Notes: generated from the sequence alone by a model not told the origin. DNA of 23,275 nt from JBOGEB01 sp050743125 (GCA_050743125.1 JBOGEB010000056.1:1-23275); one strand, 5' to 3'; shown: positions 1 through 8,108, counted from the first letter of the stretch. Numbers and translations are program-made.

Positions 1-98
1 GCGTCGGGTTCCGCTCGCGAAGAGCCTTTTAGGTCGCTCCACCCGACGCGACGCGACAGTCTTGTCAGGTCATCGTCGTATGTTTTGTTATATCTGAG
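1..98. other. Window edge, no gene; short inverted repeat
   Basis: No coding region is supported here. The arms gcgtcgggt (1-9) and acccgacgc (41-49) form a 9-bp inverted repeat, followed by a short gacgc tandem (about 45-57). From about 79 to 96 the sequence becomes AT-rich (tgttttgttatatctga), unlike the rest of the window. This lies downstream of the large minus-strand kinase gene. Confidence 0.4.
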
Positions 99-177
99 GC
101 AGTTTCGGCGGCAAGGGCCGCCGAAACTGCGCTCCGCTCCGCTTCGCCCACGGGGCAAGGCCACGATTCTCAAACAC
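97..177 (-). mobile_element. Truncated inverted copy of the MITE-like element
   Basis: Bases 112-177 match the reverse complement of about 6492-6555 (the block gcgctccgctccgc.cccacggggcaaggcc..gattctcaaacacg), with a few substitutions and a small indel. Only the end carrying the ctcaaacacg terminus is present; the other terminal repeat is missing. The truncation places the two inner arms next to each other, giving a perfect 14-bp hairpin at 99-112/117-130 (GCAGTTTCGGCGGC, loop aagg). No T-run follows the stem on either strand, so it is not a typical intrinsic terminator, although it could still stop or stabilise the kinase transcript. Confidence 0.6.
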
Positions 178-180
178 GTC

Positions 181-328
181 CTCAGAACGGGTGTCGAAAC
201 TGGGCCAGGGTGGGTGCTCTGGGCGGATTCCGTTGGTCGTCCTTGGGTTTGGAGCGGTGAGACGACTCGGTGAGCCTTCGTCGGCGACTCCGCGACCCCG
301 TCCTGGGGAGTTTCGACACGCGCGCTCA
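181..328. repeat. 148-bp direct repeat, copy 1
   Basis: The sequence starts ctcagaacgggtgtcgaaac and ends gtttcgacacgcgcgctca. It recurs almost unchanged at 339-486, 158 bp later, with a 10-bp spacer (tgtttgatcc). Each copy has imperfect terminal inverted repeats built around GTGTCGAAACT/AGTTTCGACAC. The unit carries no convincing gene. A more diverged copy lies at about 6455-6702. The stop codon of the minus-strand kinase gene (326-328) lies at the end of this copy. Confidence 0.85.
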
Positions 329-3300
329 TGTTTGATCCCTCAGAACGGGTGTCGAAACTGGGCCAGGGTGGGTGCTCTGGGCGGATTCCGTTGGTCGTCC
401 TTGGGTTTGGAGCGGTGAGACGCCACGGTGAGCCTTCGTCGGCGACTCCGCGACACCGTCCTGGGGAGTTTCGACACGCGCGCTCAAGGCACGCCGCAGC
501 GTTACGACGGTCCCGCCCTCGTGCTCGCCGATCTCGACGTCGGTGAGCGCCTCCATCAGCGGCATCCCCCGCCCGCGGTTGTCGTCCTCACCGTTGCCGT
601 TCCACTGGCCGAAGTCGCGGACCGTGGCGACGACCTCGTCGGCGCTCGTGCGCAGCTCGACCTCGATGAACGGCTGGGCGGGCGCGATCGGGTGCACAAT
701 GGCATTGGCCACCGCCTCACCGAGCGCCACGAGCAGCTCCTGGGTGTCGTGCTCGCCGATGCGCGCGTCGGCGAGGAAGTGGCGGACCCGCGCGCGGAGC
801 ACCGCGAGCGCGTGGGGCTTGGTGGGCAGCCGCAGCGTGATGTCCATCACCGGTCGTTCGAGGACGCGCACCGCGACAAGCGCGACGTCGTCGTCCCGGG
901 CGGCGTGCGGGACCTGGGTGAGGACGTGGTCGAGGAGCGACTCGAGGTCTGCCGGCCCGGCCCTGAGCGCGTCCGCCAGGTCGGCGAGCCCCTGGTCAAG
1001 GCTGCGGGTGCGGCTCTCGACGAGCCCGTCGGTGTAGAGCAGCAGCGTCGCGCCGTCAAAGAGGCGGGTCTCGAGCTCGGTGTAATCCGAGCGGCTCACC
1101 GCGCCGATCGGCACGCCGCGAGCCCCCTCGACGAAGCGCGTCGTCCCGTCTGCGTCCAGCACGACCGGCGGCGGGTGCCCTGCGTTCGCGTACTGGAGCA
1201 GCCCGGTGCGCGGGTCGAAGCACAGGCAGGCGACCGTCGAGAAGTGCTGCTCGCGCAACGCCTCCCCCAGCCGGTTCAGCCGCCCGAGCACCGTCGCCGG
1301 GCCGAATCCCTCCAACGCGTACGCGCGGAGCGCGTTGCGGAGCTGTCCCATCGCCGCGGCCGCCCGCTCGCCGTGGCCGACGACGTCGCCGACCGCAAGG
1401 AGGATCCGCCCGTCCGGCATCACGACGACGTCGTACCAGTCGCCGCCGACATCGACGTCGCCATTTCTGGGCAGGTAGCGGGCCGCCACGATGGCGTGGT
1501 CGAGGTCGGGCAGGCGGGCCGGGAGCAAGCTCTGCTGCAGCGTCGCGGACACGTGCCGGGCCCGGTCTTCGGCTCGCGCCCGCTCGATCCGGCCAGACGC
1601 GATCGCCGCGAGCTGGACGAGGATGTGCTCGTCCCGCTCGGTGAACTCGCCCTCGAGCTTGTCCGACAGCTGGATCAGCCCCAAGTTCGAGCCGTCCGCA
1701 GCCGTCAGCGGTGCCGTAAGCCACCCGGGTGTCGATGGACACCGGCCGGCCGTCAGGTCGAGCCCATTCCCTCCAGGGTGCGACTCCAGCTCGGACTGGG
1801 TCATCCGCAGCGGCCGGTGCTCTCGATACGTGAGCGGGGAGGTCCCGCAGCCCTCCCGCGCCTCGGCGCACGACTCGAAAAAGTCCGTGTACTTGTCCGA
1901 CAATGAGACCGCGGTGACCGTCTGCGGCGAGTCTGGGGCCGAGCCCTGGCTCGAGTTCATGCTCGTGACCGCCTGGTGCGCGCCGATCAGCTCGCGGGCT
2001 TGCGCGGTGACCGCCTCGAGGACCTCGTCGAGCGAGGCCGCCGACGTGAGCACCGTCGCGGCCTCGGCGAGCCCGTGGAGAACCCGGGCGTGGTCGTTGG
2101 CCTGGCGGGTGGCCTCCTCCCGCACCCGCGCGCGCTCGAGGTTCGCCCGCACACGCGCGATGAGCTCCCGGGCAGTGAAGGGCTTGACGAGGTAGTCGTC
2201 GGCGCCGGCGTCCAGACCCTCGATCGGGGCCTCGCCCCCGACGCGGGCGGAGAGCATCACTACCGGGACGCGACTGGTGCTCGGCTCCCTACGCAGGGCG
2301 CGGAGCAGCTCGAAGCCGTCCATGCGCGGCATCATCACGTCGGTGAGCACAAGGTCGGGCACCTGCCGGCGGGCGGCCTCCAGCGCGGTGAGCCCGTCAC
2401 CGGCGGTCTCGACCTCCCAGTAAGCGCCCAGAAGACGCGTGACGTAACGGCGCATGTCCGCGTTGTCATCGACGAGGAGGACGCGACCGCCGAGCCCCCC
2501 TGGGGAGGGTCCGACCTCGCCCTCAGGCTCCGGCAGCCAGCGGGCGGCCTCCTCGACGTAGGCGCAGGTCACGGCCGTGGTCAGCGGACCACCCTGCGGG
2601 CTGCGCAGCTGGTCGGCGGGCAGGTGGGCCGCCCCCAGCGGCACGGACACGGTGAACGTTGAGCCCTCCCCGACCGTGCTGTCCACCGCGATCGTCCCGC
2701 CGTGGAGCTCCGTGAGCGCGAGCGCGAGCGCCAGCCCGACCCCGCTGCCCTCGTGGGTGCGGGAGCGCGCGCTGTGGATGCGGTGGAACCGGTCGAAGAT
2801 CCTCGGCAGCTCCTCCGCCGGGATGCCGGTCCCGGTGTCGGCGACCTCGAGCACCGCCTGCTCGCCGCAGTGCCGGACCCGCACGGTGATCTCGCCGGAG
2901 AAGGTGAACTTCAGGGCGTTCGACACGAGGTTGAGGACGACCCTCTCCCACATCGACCGGTCCACGTACACCGGCTCCAACGACGGGCAGTCCACCAGGA
3001 AACGCAGCCCGGCGCGCTCCACCGCGGATCGGAAGACGCTCGCGACATCGGCGGTCAGCATGCCGAGGTCGGTGGGCTCGTACCAGGCGCGCAGGCGTCC
3101 CTCCTGAAGCCGGGAGAAGTCGAGCAGCGCGTTCACCAGGGTAAGCAGCCGGGTCGCGTTGCGCCTGGCCACGTCGAGCCGCTCGCGCTGGAGGTCGCTG
3201 AGCGGATCGTTGCCGTCGGCCAGCGTGTCCTCCAAAGGTCCCAGCAGCAGCGTGAGCGGCGTGCGGAACTCGTGGCTGGCGTTGCTGAAGAACTCGGTCT

Positions 3301-4345
3301 TCGCCCGGTCGAGCGCCGCGAGGGCCTCGGCGCGCCGCCGCTCGTCCTCGTACGCGCGGGCGCTCGCGACCACGGCCGCGAGGTGGCTGGCGAGGAGCTG
3401 GCAGAAGCCCTGGTAGCTCGCGTCGAACGCGTGGCTCGGGCTGATCCCCGCGACGAGGACGCCGACGGGCAGGGGCTGCCCGGCCTGCTGCACCGGCAGC
3501 ACGAGCGCCCTGCTCGGCGGTCGCCCGTTCGTCGTCGGGCAAGCCAGCCGGCCGGGCAGACTGTCCAGGAGCACCACCTTGCCGGAGGTCGCGACCTCCC
3601 CGATCCGCCAGCCCGAGTCATCGTCTGCCAGGTCGACGGCGGCAGGCACTGGCTCCTTGCCTACCCTGACCCCGTTCGCCGCGGTCAACCGCGCGACGTC
3701 GTTGTCGAGCAGATAGAGCAGGAGGAACGGGAGGTCGGCCCGATTGCGCGCCAACGCCTCCGCCGCTCGGTCGCATGCCTCCTCGGCGGTCCGGGACTCA
3801 GCAGTGTCCTCGGCGAGCTCACCCAGCGTGCGCAACCGGCGCTCGCTGAGCACCCGCTCGGTGGTTTCGGTAATTGCGGTGAACACCCCGCCGACTCCGC
3901 CGGTGTCGCCACGGATCGGGGAATGAGAGGAGGTGAAATAGCACTCTTCCACATATCCGTTGCGGTCGAGAAGGAACATTTGGTCGTCAGACCACGTGGC
4001 CTCACCACGCTCGAGCACCCCGGACAGCAGAGGTGCCATGACGTGCCAGATCTCCGGCCAGATTTTTGCGCCGTTCGCGCCCATCGCCTGCGGATGCTTC
4101 GTCGACCCCAGGATCGGGCGGCACGCGTCGTTGTAGAGCATGACGAGGTCCGCCCCCCACCAGATCAGCATGGGGAACCGGGACGAGAGGCAGATGCTCA
4201 CCGCCGTCCGCAGACTCTGCGGCCACTGCTCGAAGGGGCCGATGGACGTGCTCGTCCAGTCCAGTGACGCGATGAGCGCACCCATCTCGCCACCGCCAGC
4301 GAAAACGGCCTTCATTGAGGACGATCTGATTAGCGCCTTCGTCAT
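326..4345 (-). CDS. Hybrid histidine kinase / receiver / SpoIIE-type phosphatase / RsbW-like ATPase
   Basis: A 1339-residue, apparently cytoplasmic signalling protein. Domains in order: a PAS-like sensor (about 20-150); GAF (about 175-335); HisKA with phospho-acceptor His358 (SHEFRTPL); HATPase_c (about 460-580, N-box NLVSN at 472-476, DTGTGIP, GSGVGLAL); receiver (about 620-740, phospho-acceptor Asp669 in LTDVMMPRMDG, KPF switch lysine); a second GAF (about 770-930); a PP2C/SpoIIE phosphatase (about 940-1165, metal ligands Asp969/Asp972 in GGDWYD and Asp987 in VGDVVGHG); and an RsbW-like ATPase (about 1170-1287, Asn1214 in GEAVANAIVH). Such fusions are known in actinobacteria and are thought to link phosphorelay to sigma-factor partner switching; its target is not visible here. 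Residues ~1287-1339 come from a DNA repeat. The ATG at 4345 lacks a strong ribosome site; Met11 (4315) is an alternative start. It lies 177 bp downstream of the response regulator gene. Confidence 0.92.
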   Translation of the reverse strand: MTKALIRSSSMKAVFAGGGEMGALIASLDWTSTSIGPFEQWPQSLRTAVSICLSSRFPMLIWWGADLVMLYNDACRPILGSTKHPQAMGANGAKIWPEIWHVMAPLLSGVLERGEATWSDDQMFLLDRNGYVEECYFTSSHSPIRGDTGGVGGVFTAITETTERVLSERRLRTLGELAEDTAESRTAEEACDRAAEALARNRADLPFLLLYLLDNDVARLTAANGVRVGKEPVPAAVDLADDDSGWRIGEVATSGKVVLLDSLPGRLACPTTNGRPPSRALVLPVQQAGQPLPVGVLVAGISPSHAFDASYQGFCQLLASHLAAVVASARAYEDERRRAEALAALDRAKTEFFSNASHEFRTPLTLLLGPLEDTLADGNDPLSDLQRERLDVARRNATRLLTLVNALLDFSRLQEGRLRAWYEPTDLGMLTADVASVFRSAVERAGLRFLVDCPSLEPVYVDRSMWERVVLNLVSNALKFTFSGEITVRVRHCGEQAVLEVADTGTGIPAEELPRIFDRFHRIHSARSRTHEGSGVGLALALALTELHGGTIAVDSTVGEGSTFTVSVPLGAAHLPADQLRSPQGGPLTTAVTCAYVEEAARWLPEPEGEVGPSPGGLGGRVLLVDDNADMRRYVTRLLGAYWEVETAGDGLTALEAARRQVPDLVLTDVMMPRMDGFELLRALRREPSTSRVPVVMLSARVGGEAPIEGLDAGADDYLVKPFTARELIARVRANLERARVREEATRQANDHARVLHGLAEAATVLTSAASLDEVLEAVTAQARELIGAHQAVTSMNSSQGSAPDSPQTVTAVSLSDKYTDFFESCAEAREGCGTSPLTYREHRPLRMTQSELESHPGGNGLDLTAGRCPSTPGWLTAPLTAADGSNLGLIQLSDKLEGEFTERDEHILVQLAAIASGRIERARAEDRARHVSATLQQSLLPARLPDLDHAIVAARYLPRNGDVDVGGDWYDVVVMPDGRILLAVGDVVGHGERAAAAMGQLRNALRAYALEGFGPATVLGRLNRLGEALREQHFSTVACLCFDPRTGLLQYANAGHPPPVVLDADGTTRFVEGARGVPIGAVSRSDYTELETRLFDGATLLLYTDGLVESRTRSLDQGLADLADALRAGPADLESLLDHVLTQVPHAARDDDVALVAVRVLERPVMDITLRLPTKPHALAVLRARVRHFLADARIGEHDTQELLVALGEAVANAIVHPIAPAQPFIEVELRTSADEVVATVRDFGQWNGNGEDDNRGRGMPLMEALTDVEIGEHEGGTVVTLRRALSARVETPQDGVAESPTKAHRGVSPLQTQGRPTESAQSTHPGPVSTPVLRDQT
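339..486. repeat. 148-bp direct repeat, copy 2
   Basis: This second copy differs from copy 1 at only a few positions (for example gacgccacggtg for gacgactcggtg, and gacaccgtc for gaccccgtc). The unit lies wholly inside the reading frame of the large kinase and supplies its C-terminal tail. The last residues that resemble the RsbW-type ATPase domain (VTLRRAL) end exactly where the repeat begins at 486. Confidence 0.85.
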
Positions 4346-4522
4346 CTCGTCCGTATTCTGCTGCCAGCGCGCGGGAAGCGGTAGGCCCCTCTGGACGATT
4401 CATGGTGTCCCGTTATGATCGCGCTTCCCCGACTCGTTGTTGCTCAAGGGGCCGTGGGGGGTGCGCTGGATGCGTCCAGCATGCTGCGCAACTGTTCCAC
4501 ATACTGCTCCATATAACGAGGG

Positions 4523-5167
4523 CTAGACGAGTTTGCGGTCCGTCGCCCAGCGGGTGAGTTCGTGGCGGTTGGACAGCTGGAGTTTGCGGAGCACCGCCGA
4601 GACGTGCGTCTCGACGGTTTTGACGGAGATCTGCAGACGCTTGGCGATCTGCTTGTACGCGTAGCCACGGGCGATATGGCAGAGGACCTCACGTTCGCGC
4701 GCGGTCAGGAGGTCGAGCTCGGGATCGTCCGGCGTGACCTGACCGGCGAACGCGTCGAGGACGAAGCCGGCGAGCCGCGGCGAGAACACCGCGTCACCGG
4801 AGTGGACCCGACGGATCGCCGCCCCGAGCTCGGCTGGGGCGATCGTCTTCGTCACGTACCCACGGGCGCCCGCCCGCACGACGCCGATGACGTCCTCCGC
4901 GGCGTCCGACACGGACAGCGCGAGGAAGCGCACGGCTGGGTGCGTCTGCGCGACCGCTTCGATCACCGTCCGGCCACCGCCGCCCGGCATGTGGACGTCG
5001 AGGAGGACGACGTCCGGCTTCTTCGCACGGATGCCGGCGATCGCCTGGTCGATGTCGCTGGCTGCCCCGACGATCGCGAACTCGCCACCCAGCTCCGTGC
5101 GGACTCCCGACAGGAACAACTGGTGATCGTCGACCAGGAAGACGCGGATCACGCCAGTGGCATCCAC
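4523..5167 (-). CDS. NarL/LuxR-family response regulator
   Basis: A 214-residue two-component response regulator, the normal length for the NarL family. The receiver domain (about 7-125) has the acidic pair Asp13/Asp14 (FLVDDHQ), phospho-acceptor Asp57 (LLDVHMPG) and switch Lys107. The LuxR-type helix-turn-helix spans about 154-208 (LTAREREVL ... SVKTVETHVSAVLRKL). Its start overlaps the 3' end of the PspC-domain kinase gene by 19 bp, so the two are probably translationally coupled and form a cognate pair. Phosphorylation should promote dimerisation and DNA binding. The divergent PspC/LiaF-like gene at 6834 and its own operon are natural candidate targets, but no operator could be identified by eye. 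Confidence 0.95.
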   Translation of the reverse strand: MDATGVIRVFLVDDHQLFLSGVRTELGGEFAIVGAASDIDQAIAGIRAKKPDVVLLDVHMPGGGGRTVIEAVAQTHPAVRFLALSVSDAAEDVIGVVRAGARGYVTKTIAPAELGAAIRRVHSGDAVFSPRLAGFVLDAFAGQVTPDDPELDLLTAREREVLCHIARGYAYKQIAKRLQISVKTVETHVSAVLRKLQLSNRHELTRWATDRKLV

Positions 5168-6452
5168 AGCTCGACCTCCGTCCCCTCTCCCGGCTCGGTC
5201 GTGACCGTCGCGCGACCGCCGTGGCGCTGGATCCGGCCGAGGATCGACTCGGTGATGCCGCGTCGGTCGGTCGGCACGGCGTCGAGGGCGAACCCTTTGC
5301 CCTCGTCACGCACGTACACGGTAAGCGCCTGCGGCTCGACCTCGACGTAGACGGACACGAGGTCCGCCCCCGAGTGCCGGGCGGCATTGTGCACGGCCTC
5401 GCCGCAAGCCTCGACGACGGCCCAGGCGTGGGCGTCCAGCGGCCGGTCGCCCACGAGCACGACCTCGACGGGGACATGGTGGAGCCGCTCCATCCGGCTG
5501 GCCAACTCGTTGACGGCGGCGCTCAAGCTGCCTGCACCGCCCTGGCCGGGCAGGCCGTAGAGCCAGGCCCGCAGCTCCCGCTCCTGCCCGCGCGCGAGGG
5601 CGACCATCTCGCCCCGGTCCCCGGCCCGCTGGATCAGCGCGAGCGTTTGCAGCACCGAGTCGTGCAGGTGCGCCGCCACCTCCGCCCGCTCCTCCGAGCG
5701 GATCCGCTCGCGGCGCTCCTCGCTCGCCTGGCGTGCCAGCCTCCAGCCCCACGGCGCGAGGATCAGCCCCAGCCCGCTGGTCGTGACGGCGATCGGGACG
5801 AGCCCGCTGCCGACCGCTGCCAGCGCGCCGATCGCCCGGAGGAACAAACCCATACCGGTCAGAACGAGCAGCGCCCCGACCGCCACCCGTACCCTCGAGC
5901 CTCGTCTCACGATCCGGAACGGGTCTGCGCGATCCCACCCGTCGCTGTGCGCCCAGATCACCGCGGAGCCGAGCGTGGCCAGGACAACCGGCCACGTCAG
6001 CGAGTCCGTGAACCACAGCCCTAGNNNNNNNNNNNNNNNNNNNNNNNNNNNNNNNNNNNNNNNNNNNNNNNNNNNNNNNNNNNNNNNNNNNNNNNNNNNN
6101 NNNNNNNNNNNNNNNNNNNNNNNNCTAGGTCGCGGAGGAGCAGGAGCGCACCCAGCATGGCCAGGCCGAACCCCGCCAGGCGCTGAAGGCTGGGTGCGGC
6201 ACGAGGCCGCACGGCCTGGTCGGGGTCCTGCTCGGGAAGCAGCAGCGAGGCCACCAGGTAGAGCCCGACCCCGAAACCGCCTGCCGCCGCCAGGGCCACG
6301 AACGCGAGCCGCACGAGCACCGGATCGACCCGCAGCTGGTCCCCCAACCCGCCCGCCACGCCAGCGACCACACGATCCGTGCGGCTGCGGGCCACGCGGT
6401 GGCATGGTCCCACCCTTGGGGCTACCGGGTGTGAGGTGGCCGTCTCAGTCAT
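5149..6452 (-). CDS. PspC-domain sensor histidine kinase, interrupted by an assembly gap
   Basis: Membrane sensor kinase, partner of the adjacent response regulator. The N-terminal part (start 6452) holds a PspC domain (about 18-75: RVVAGVAGGLGDQLRVDPVLVRLAF) and a membrane helix ending LLLLRDL. The part after the gap begins LGLWFTDSLTWPVVLATLG, then two or three further membrane helices, a HisKA_3 dimerisation helix with the phospho-acceptor His in AAHLHDSVLQTLAL, and a HATPase_c domain (GEAVHNAARHSG, VRDEGKGF). The 100-N gap puts the halves in different frames. Both edges carry CTAG, and overlapping them gives ...RDL-GLW... in frame and a 399-residue protein, a normal size for this family. 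The ATG at 6452 has no clear ribosome site and abuts the diverged repeat. By family analogy it probably senses envelope stress. Confidence 0.88.
6025..6124. other. Assembly gap of 100 Ns
   Basis: Exactly 100 Ns, the conventional placeholder for a scaffold gap of unknown size. The left edge ends ...gccctag and the right edge begins ctaggtcgcgg. The shared 4 bases (CTAG) merge the two parts of the sensor kinase in frame, so the true gap may be absent. Confidence 0.98.
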
Positions 6453-6454
6453 AG

Positions 6455-6702
6455 CGCCTGGGTCGAAACACGGACCACGGCGGGTGCCCTAGAGCGTGTT
6501 TGAGAACCGCGGCCTTGCCCCGTGGGCGGAGCGGAGCGCGGTTTCGGCGGCCTTTCTGCGGGGACTCCCCCTTGCCCCCTTGCCGCCGAAACCCCCGAAC
6601 CAGTTTTCAGACACGCTCTGAGGTTCACAGCGGTGAGGCGTCCTGCCGCGTCTTCGTCGGCGACTGGGCAGCGCCGCCCGCCGGAGCTTCGGCCCCTGCT
6701 CA
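6455..6702. repeat. Diverged copy of the 148-bp repeat, split by the MITE-like element
   Basis: Bases 6460-6489 (gggtcgaaacacggaccacggcgggtgccct) align with the start of the 148-bp unit (gtgtcgaaactgggccagggtgggtgctct). Bases 6627-6666 (cacagcggtgaggcg ... cttcgtcggcgact) and the end at about 6680-6702 (ggagcttcg ... ctgctca) align with its second half. The 130-bp MITE-like element lies between the two halves, and some of the unit's middle is missing. Orientation is the same as at 181-486. The copy begins only a few bases upstream of the sensor kinase start codon. The alignment was made by eye and the outer ends are approximate. Confidence 0.6.
6490..6619. mobile_element. MITE-like element, about 130 bp
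   Basis: Terminal inverted repeats AGAGCGTGTTTGAGAAC (6490-6506) and GTTTTCAGACACGCTCT (6603-6619) match at 15 of 17 positions. A second, inner inverted repeat, GGTTTCGGCGG (6540-6550) and CCGCCGAAACC (6583-6593), adds further symmetry. There is no transposase gene, so it could move only with help from an element elsewhere. No target-site duplication is obvious. A truncated relative lies inverted at 97-177. It sits in the intergenic region between the divergent kinase and PspC/LiaF-like genes and could affect either promoter. Confidence 0.65.
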
Positions 6703-6833
6703 TAGCCCCGATAGTGGCACGCGTCGTCAGTGCCGCCTACCGGGGATGACCCTGACGCCCCGCGGCGGGCTTGGGGGGTGGGCAGGGTGATCCCCGATAG
6801 CCCAGCCGCCGTCCGGCGCTGATCATCGCTTGT

Positions 6834-8108
6834 ATGGACAACACCACTGACCAACCACCTGACGAGGGCGCTGCCCGGGACGCGGACGGGGCGCAGCGCG
6901 CCGAATCCGGCGCCTCCTCGCCGAGCACCGGCACGCGCACCGGCACGCGTCCCAGACGCCTGACCCGTCGGACGGACCAGAGGGTCCTCGGAGGCGTCGC
7001 GAGCGGCGTCGCCGCCTACTTCGACATCGACCCGGTCATCTGCCGTCTCGTGTTGGTCGCGTTCGGCCTCGTCACCTTCCCGCTGGGGATCCTGGTCTAC
7101 CTCATCGCCTGGGCGGTCATTCCAGCCGACACCGACAGGGAACGGCGGCATGCAGGCAGCGCCCGCTCGGTCTGGGTGGTCCTTGCCGTGCTCGCCGCCA
7201 TCCTCGTCGTCCTCCCGGTGCTGGCGGCGACCTTCGCGTGGCTCATCGGCTTCAACGGCCTCTTCCCGTGGCAGCGCCCCTTCGGGTTCGACGTCGGCTT
7301 CGGGTTCTGGCGACCCGGCGTCTTCTGGGCGCTGCTGCTGATCGGCCTCGGCGTGCTGTTGTTCCGCCGGGGCGAGCCGGTGACTTCGTCGGCGACCTCT
7401 CCGGGCACCGACCTGGCGACTGGGACCCCCGCCCTGCCCGCAGCGCCCCTCTCGCCGCCCCGGCGGCGGTCGATCCTCGGGCGGCTCGCGGTCGCGGCCG
7501 GCCTGCTCGTTGCTGGCGCGGCGGCGCTGCTCGAGAACCTCGGTCTGTTCCAGCTCAACACCCGCCGGCTGCTCGCGCTGCTCCTGCTCGTCGTCGGAAT
7601 AGCACTGGTCATCGGCGCCTGGTGGGGCACCGCCCGGTGGCTGATCGTGATCGGCGTCCTGCTCGTCCCTGCCCTGTTCGCCACGAGCGCGGTGGCCCTG
7701 CTCTTCGGGCCGTTCCACGGCGACCACCACGGCTGGTTCGGGGACCGCGCCAGGCGACCGACCAGCCGCGCCCAGGTCGCGCAACCGTTCGAGCTCGGCT
7801 TCGGCGACCTCACGCTCGACCTGACCGCCCTGCCCCTGTCCGCCGACCCCACTCATGTGGTCGCCAGGATCGGGGCGGGGAACATCACCGTGATCGTCCC
7901 CGAGGGCGTGGACGTCACGGTGAACACCAAGGTGAGGGCGGGCGACGTGCGCGTCTTCGGCCACCGTGAGCACGGCGTCGGGCTCAAGCCGACCTATCAC
8001 GCCAGCGGGACACCAGGCGCCGGGCGGCTGCTCCTCGACCTTCGCGCCGGCGCAGGCGGCGTGACCGTCACCCAAGCGCCAGCAGCCGTAAGGGCGGAGG
8101 GACTCTGA
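6834..8108 (+). CDS. PspC-domain membrane protein with LiaF-like C-terminus
   Basis: A 424-residue membrane protein. A polar tail (1-40) precedes a PspC domain (about 42-100: RVLGGVASGVAAYFDIDPVICRLVLVAF, then a helix ending YLIAWAVIPAD). Further hydrophobic segments follow at about 112-138, 160-177, 216-235 and 247-290. The final ~110 residues (from about 318) are predicted beta-rich and soluble (FGDLTLDLTALPL, IGAGNITVIVPEGVDVTVNTKVRAGDVRVFG), as in LiaF/DUF2154-type proteins that restrain LiaS-like kinases. It is divergent from the PspC sensor kinase, which suggests it belongs to the same envelope-stress circuit, perhaps as inhibitor or target; this is inference. The ATG at 6834 has no clear Shine-Dalgarno sequence. 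The next gene overlaps its stop by one base. Confidence 0.88.
   Translation: MDNTTDQPPDEGAARDADGAQRAESGASSPSTGTRTGTRPRRLTRRTDQRVLGGVASGVAAYFDIDPVICRLVLVAFGLVTFPLGILVYLIAWAVIPADTDRERRHAGSARSVWVVLAVLAAILVVLPVLAATFAWLIGFNGLFPWQRPFGFDVGFGFWRPGVFWALLLIGLGVLLFRRGEPVTSSATSPGTDLATGTPALPAAPLSPPRRRSILGRLAVAAGLLVAGAAALLENLGLFQLNTRRLLALLLLVVGIALVIGAWWGTARWLIVIGVLLVPALFATSAVALLFGPFHGDHHGWFGDRARRPTSRAQVAQPFELGFGDLTLDLTALPLSADPTHVVARIGAGNITVIVPEGVDVTVNTKVRAGDVRVFGHREHGVGLKPTYHASGTPGAGRLLLDLRAGAGGVTVTQAPAAVRAEGL

Noticed and set aside
99..130. A standard intrinsic terminator for the large kinase gene.
   Set aside because: The stem is perfect but neither strand has a T-run after it, and it coincides with a truncated copy of a dispersed element.
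181..486. A CRISPR array, because of the direct repeats.
   Set aside because: There are only two copies of a 148-bp unit with a 10-bp spacer and no cas genes. The size is wrong for CRISPR.
2702..4267. A 521-residue open frame on the plus strand within the large kinase gene.
   Set aside because: It is antisense to well-conserved PAS, GAF and HisKA domains and shows no motif of its own.
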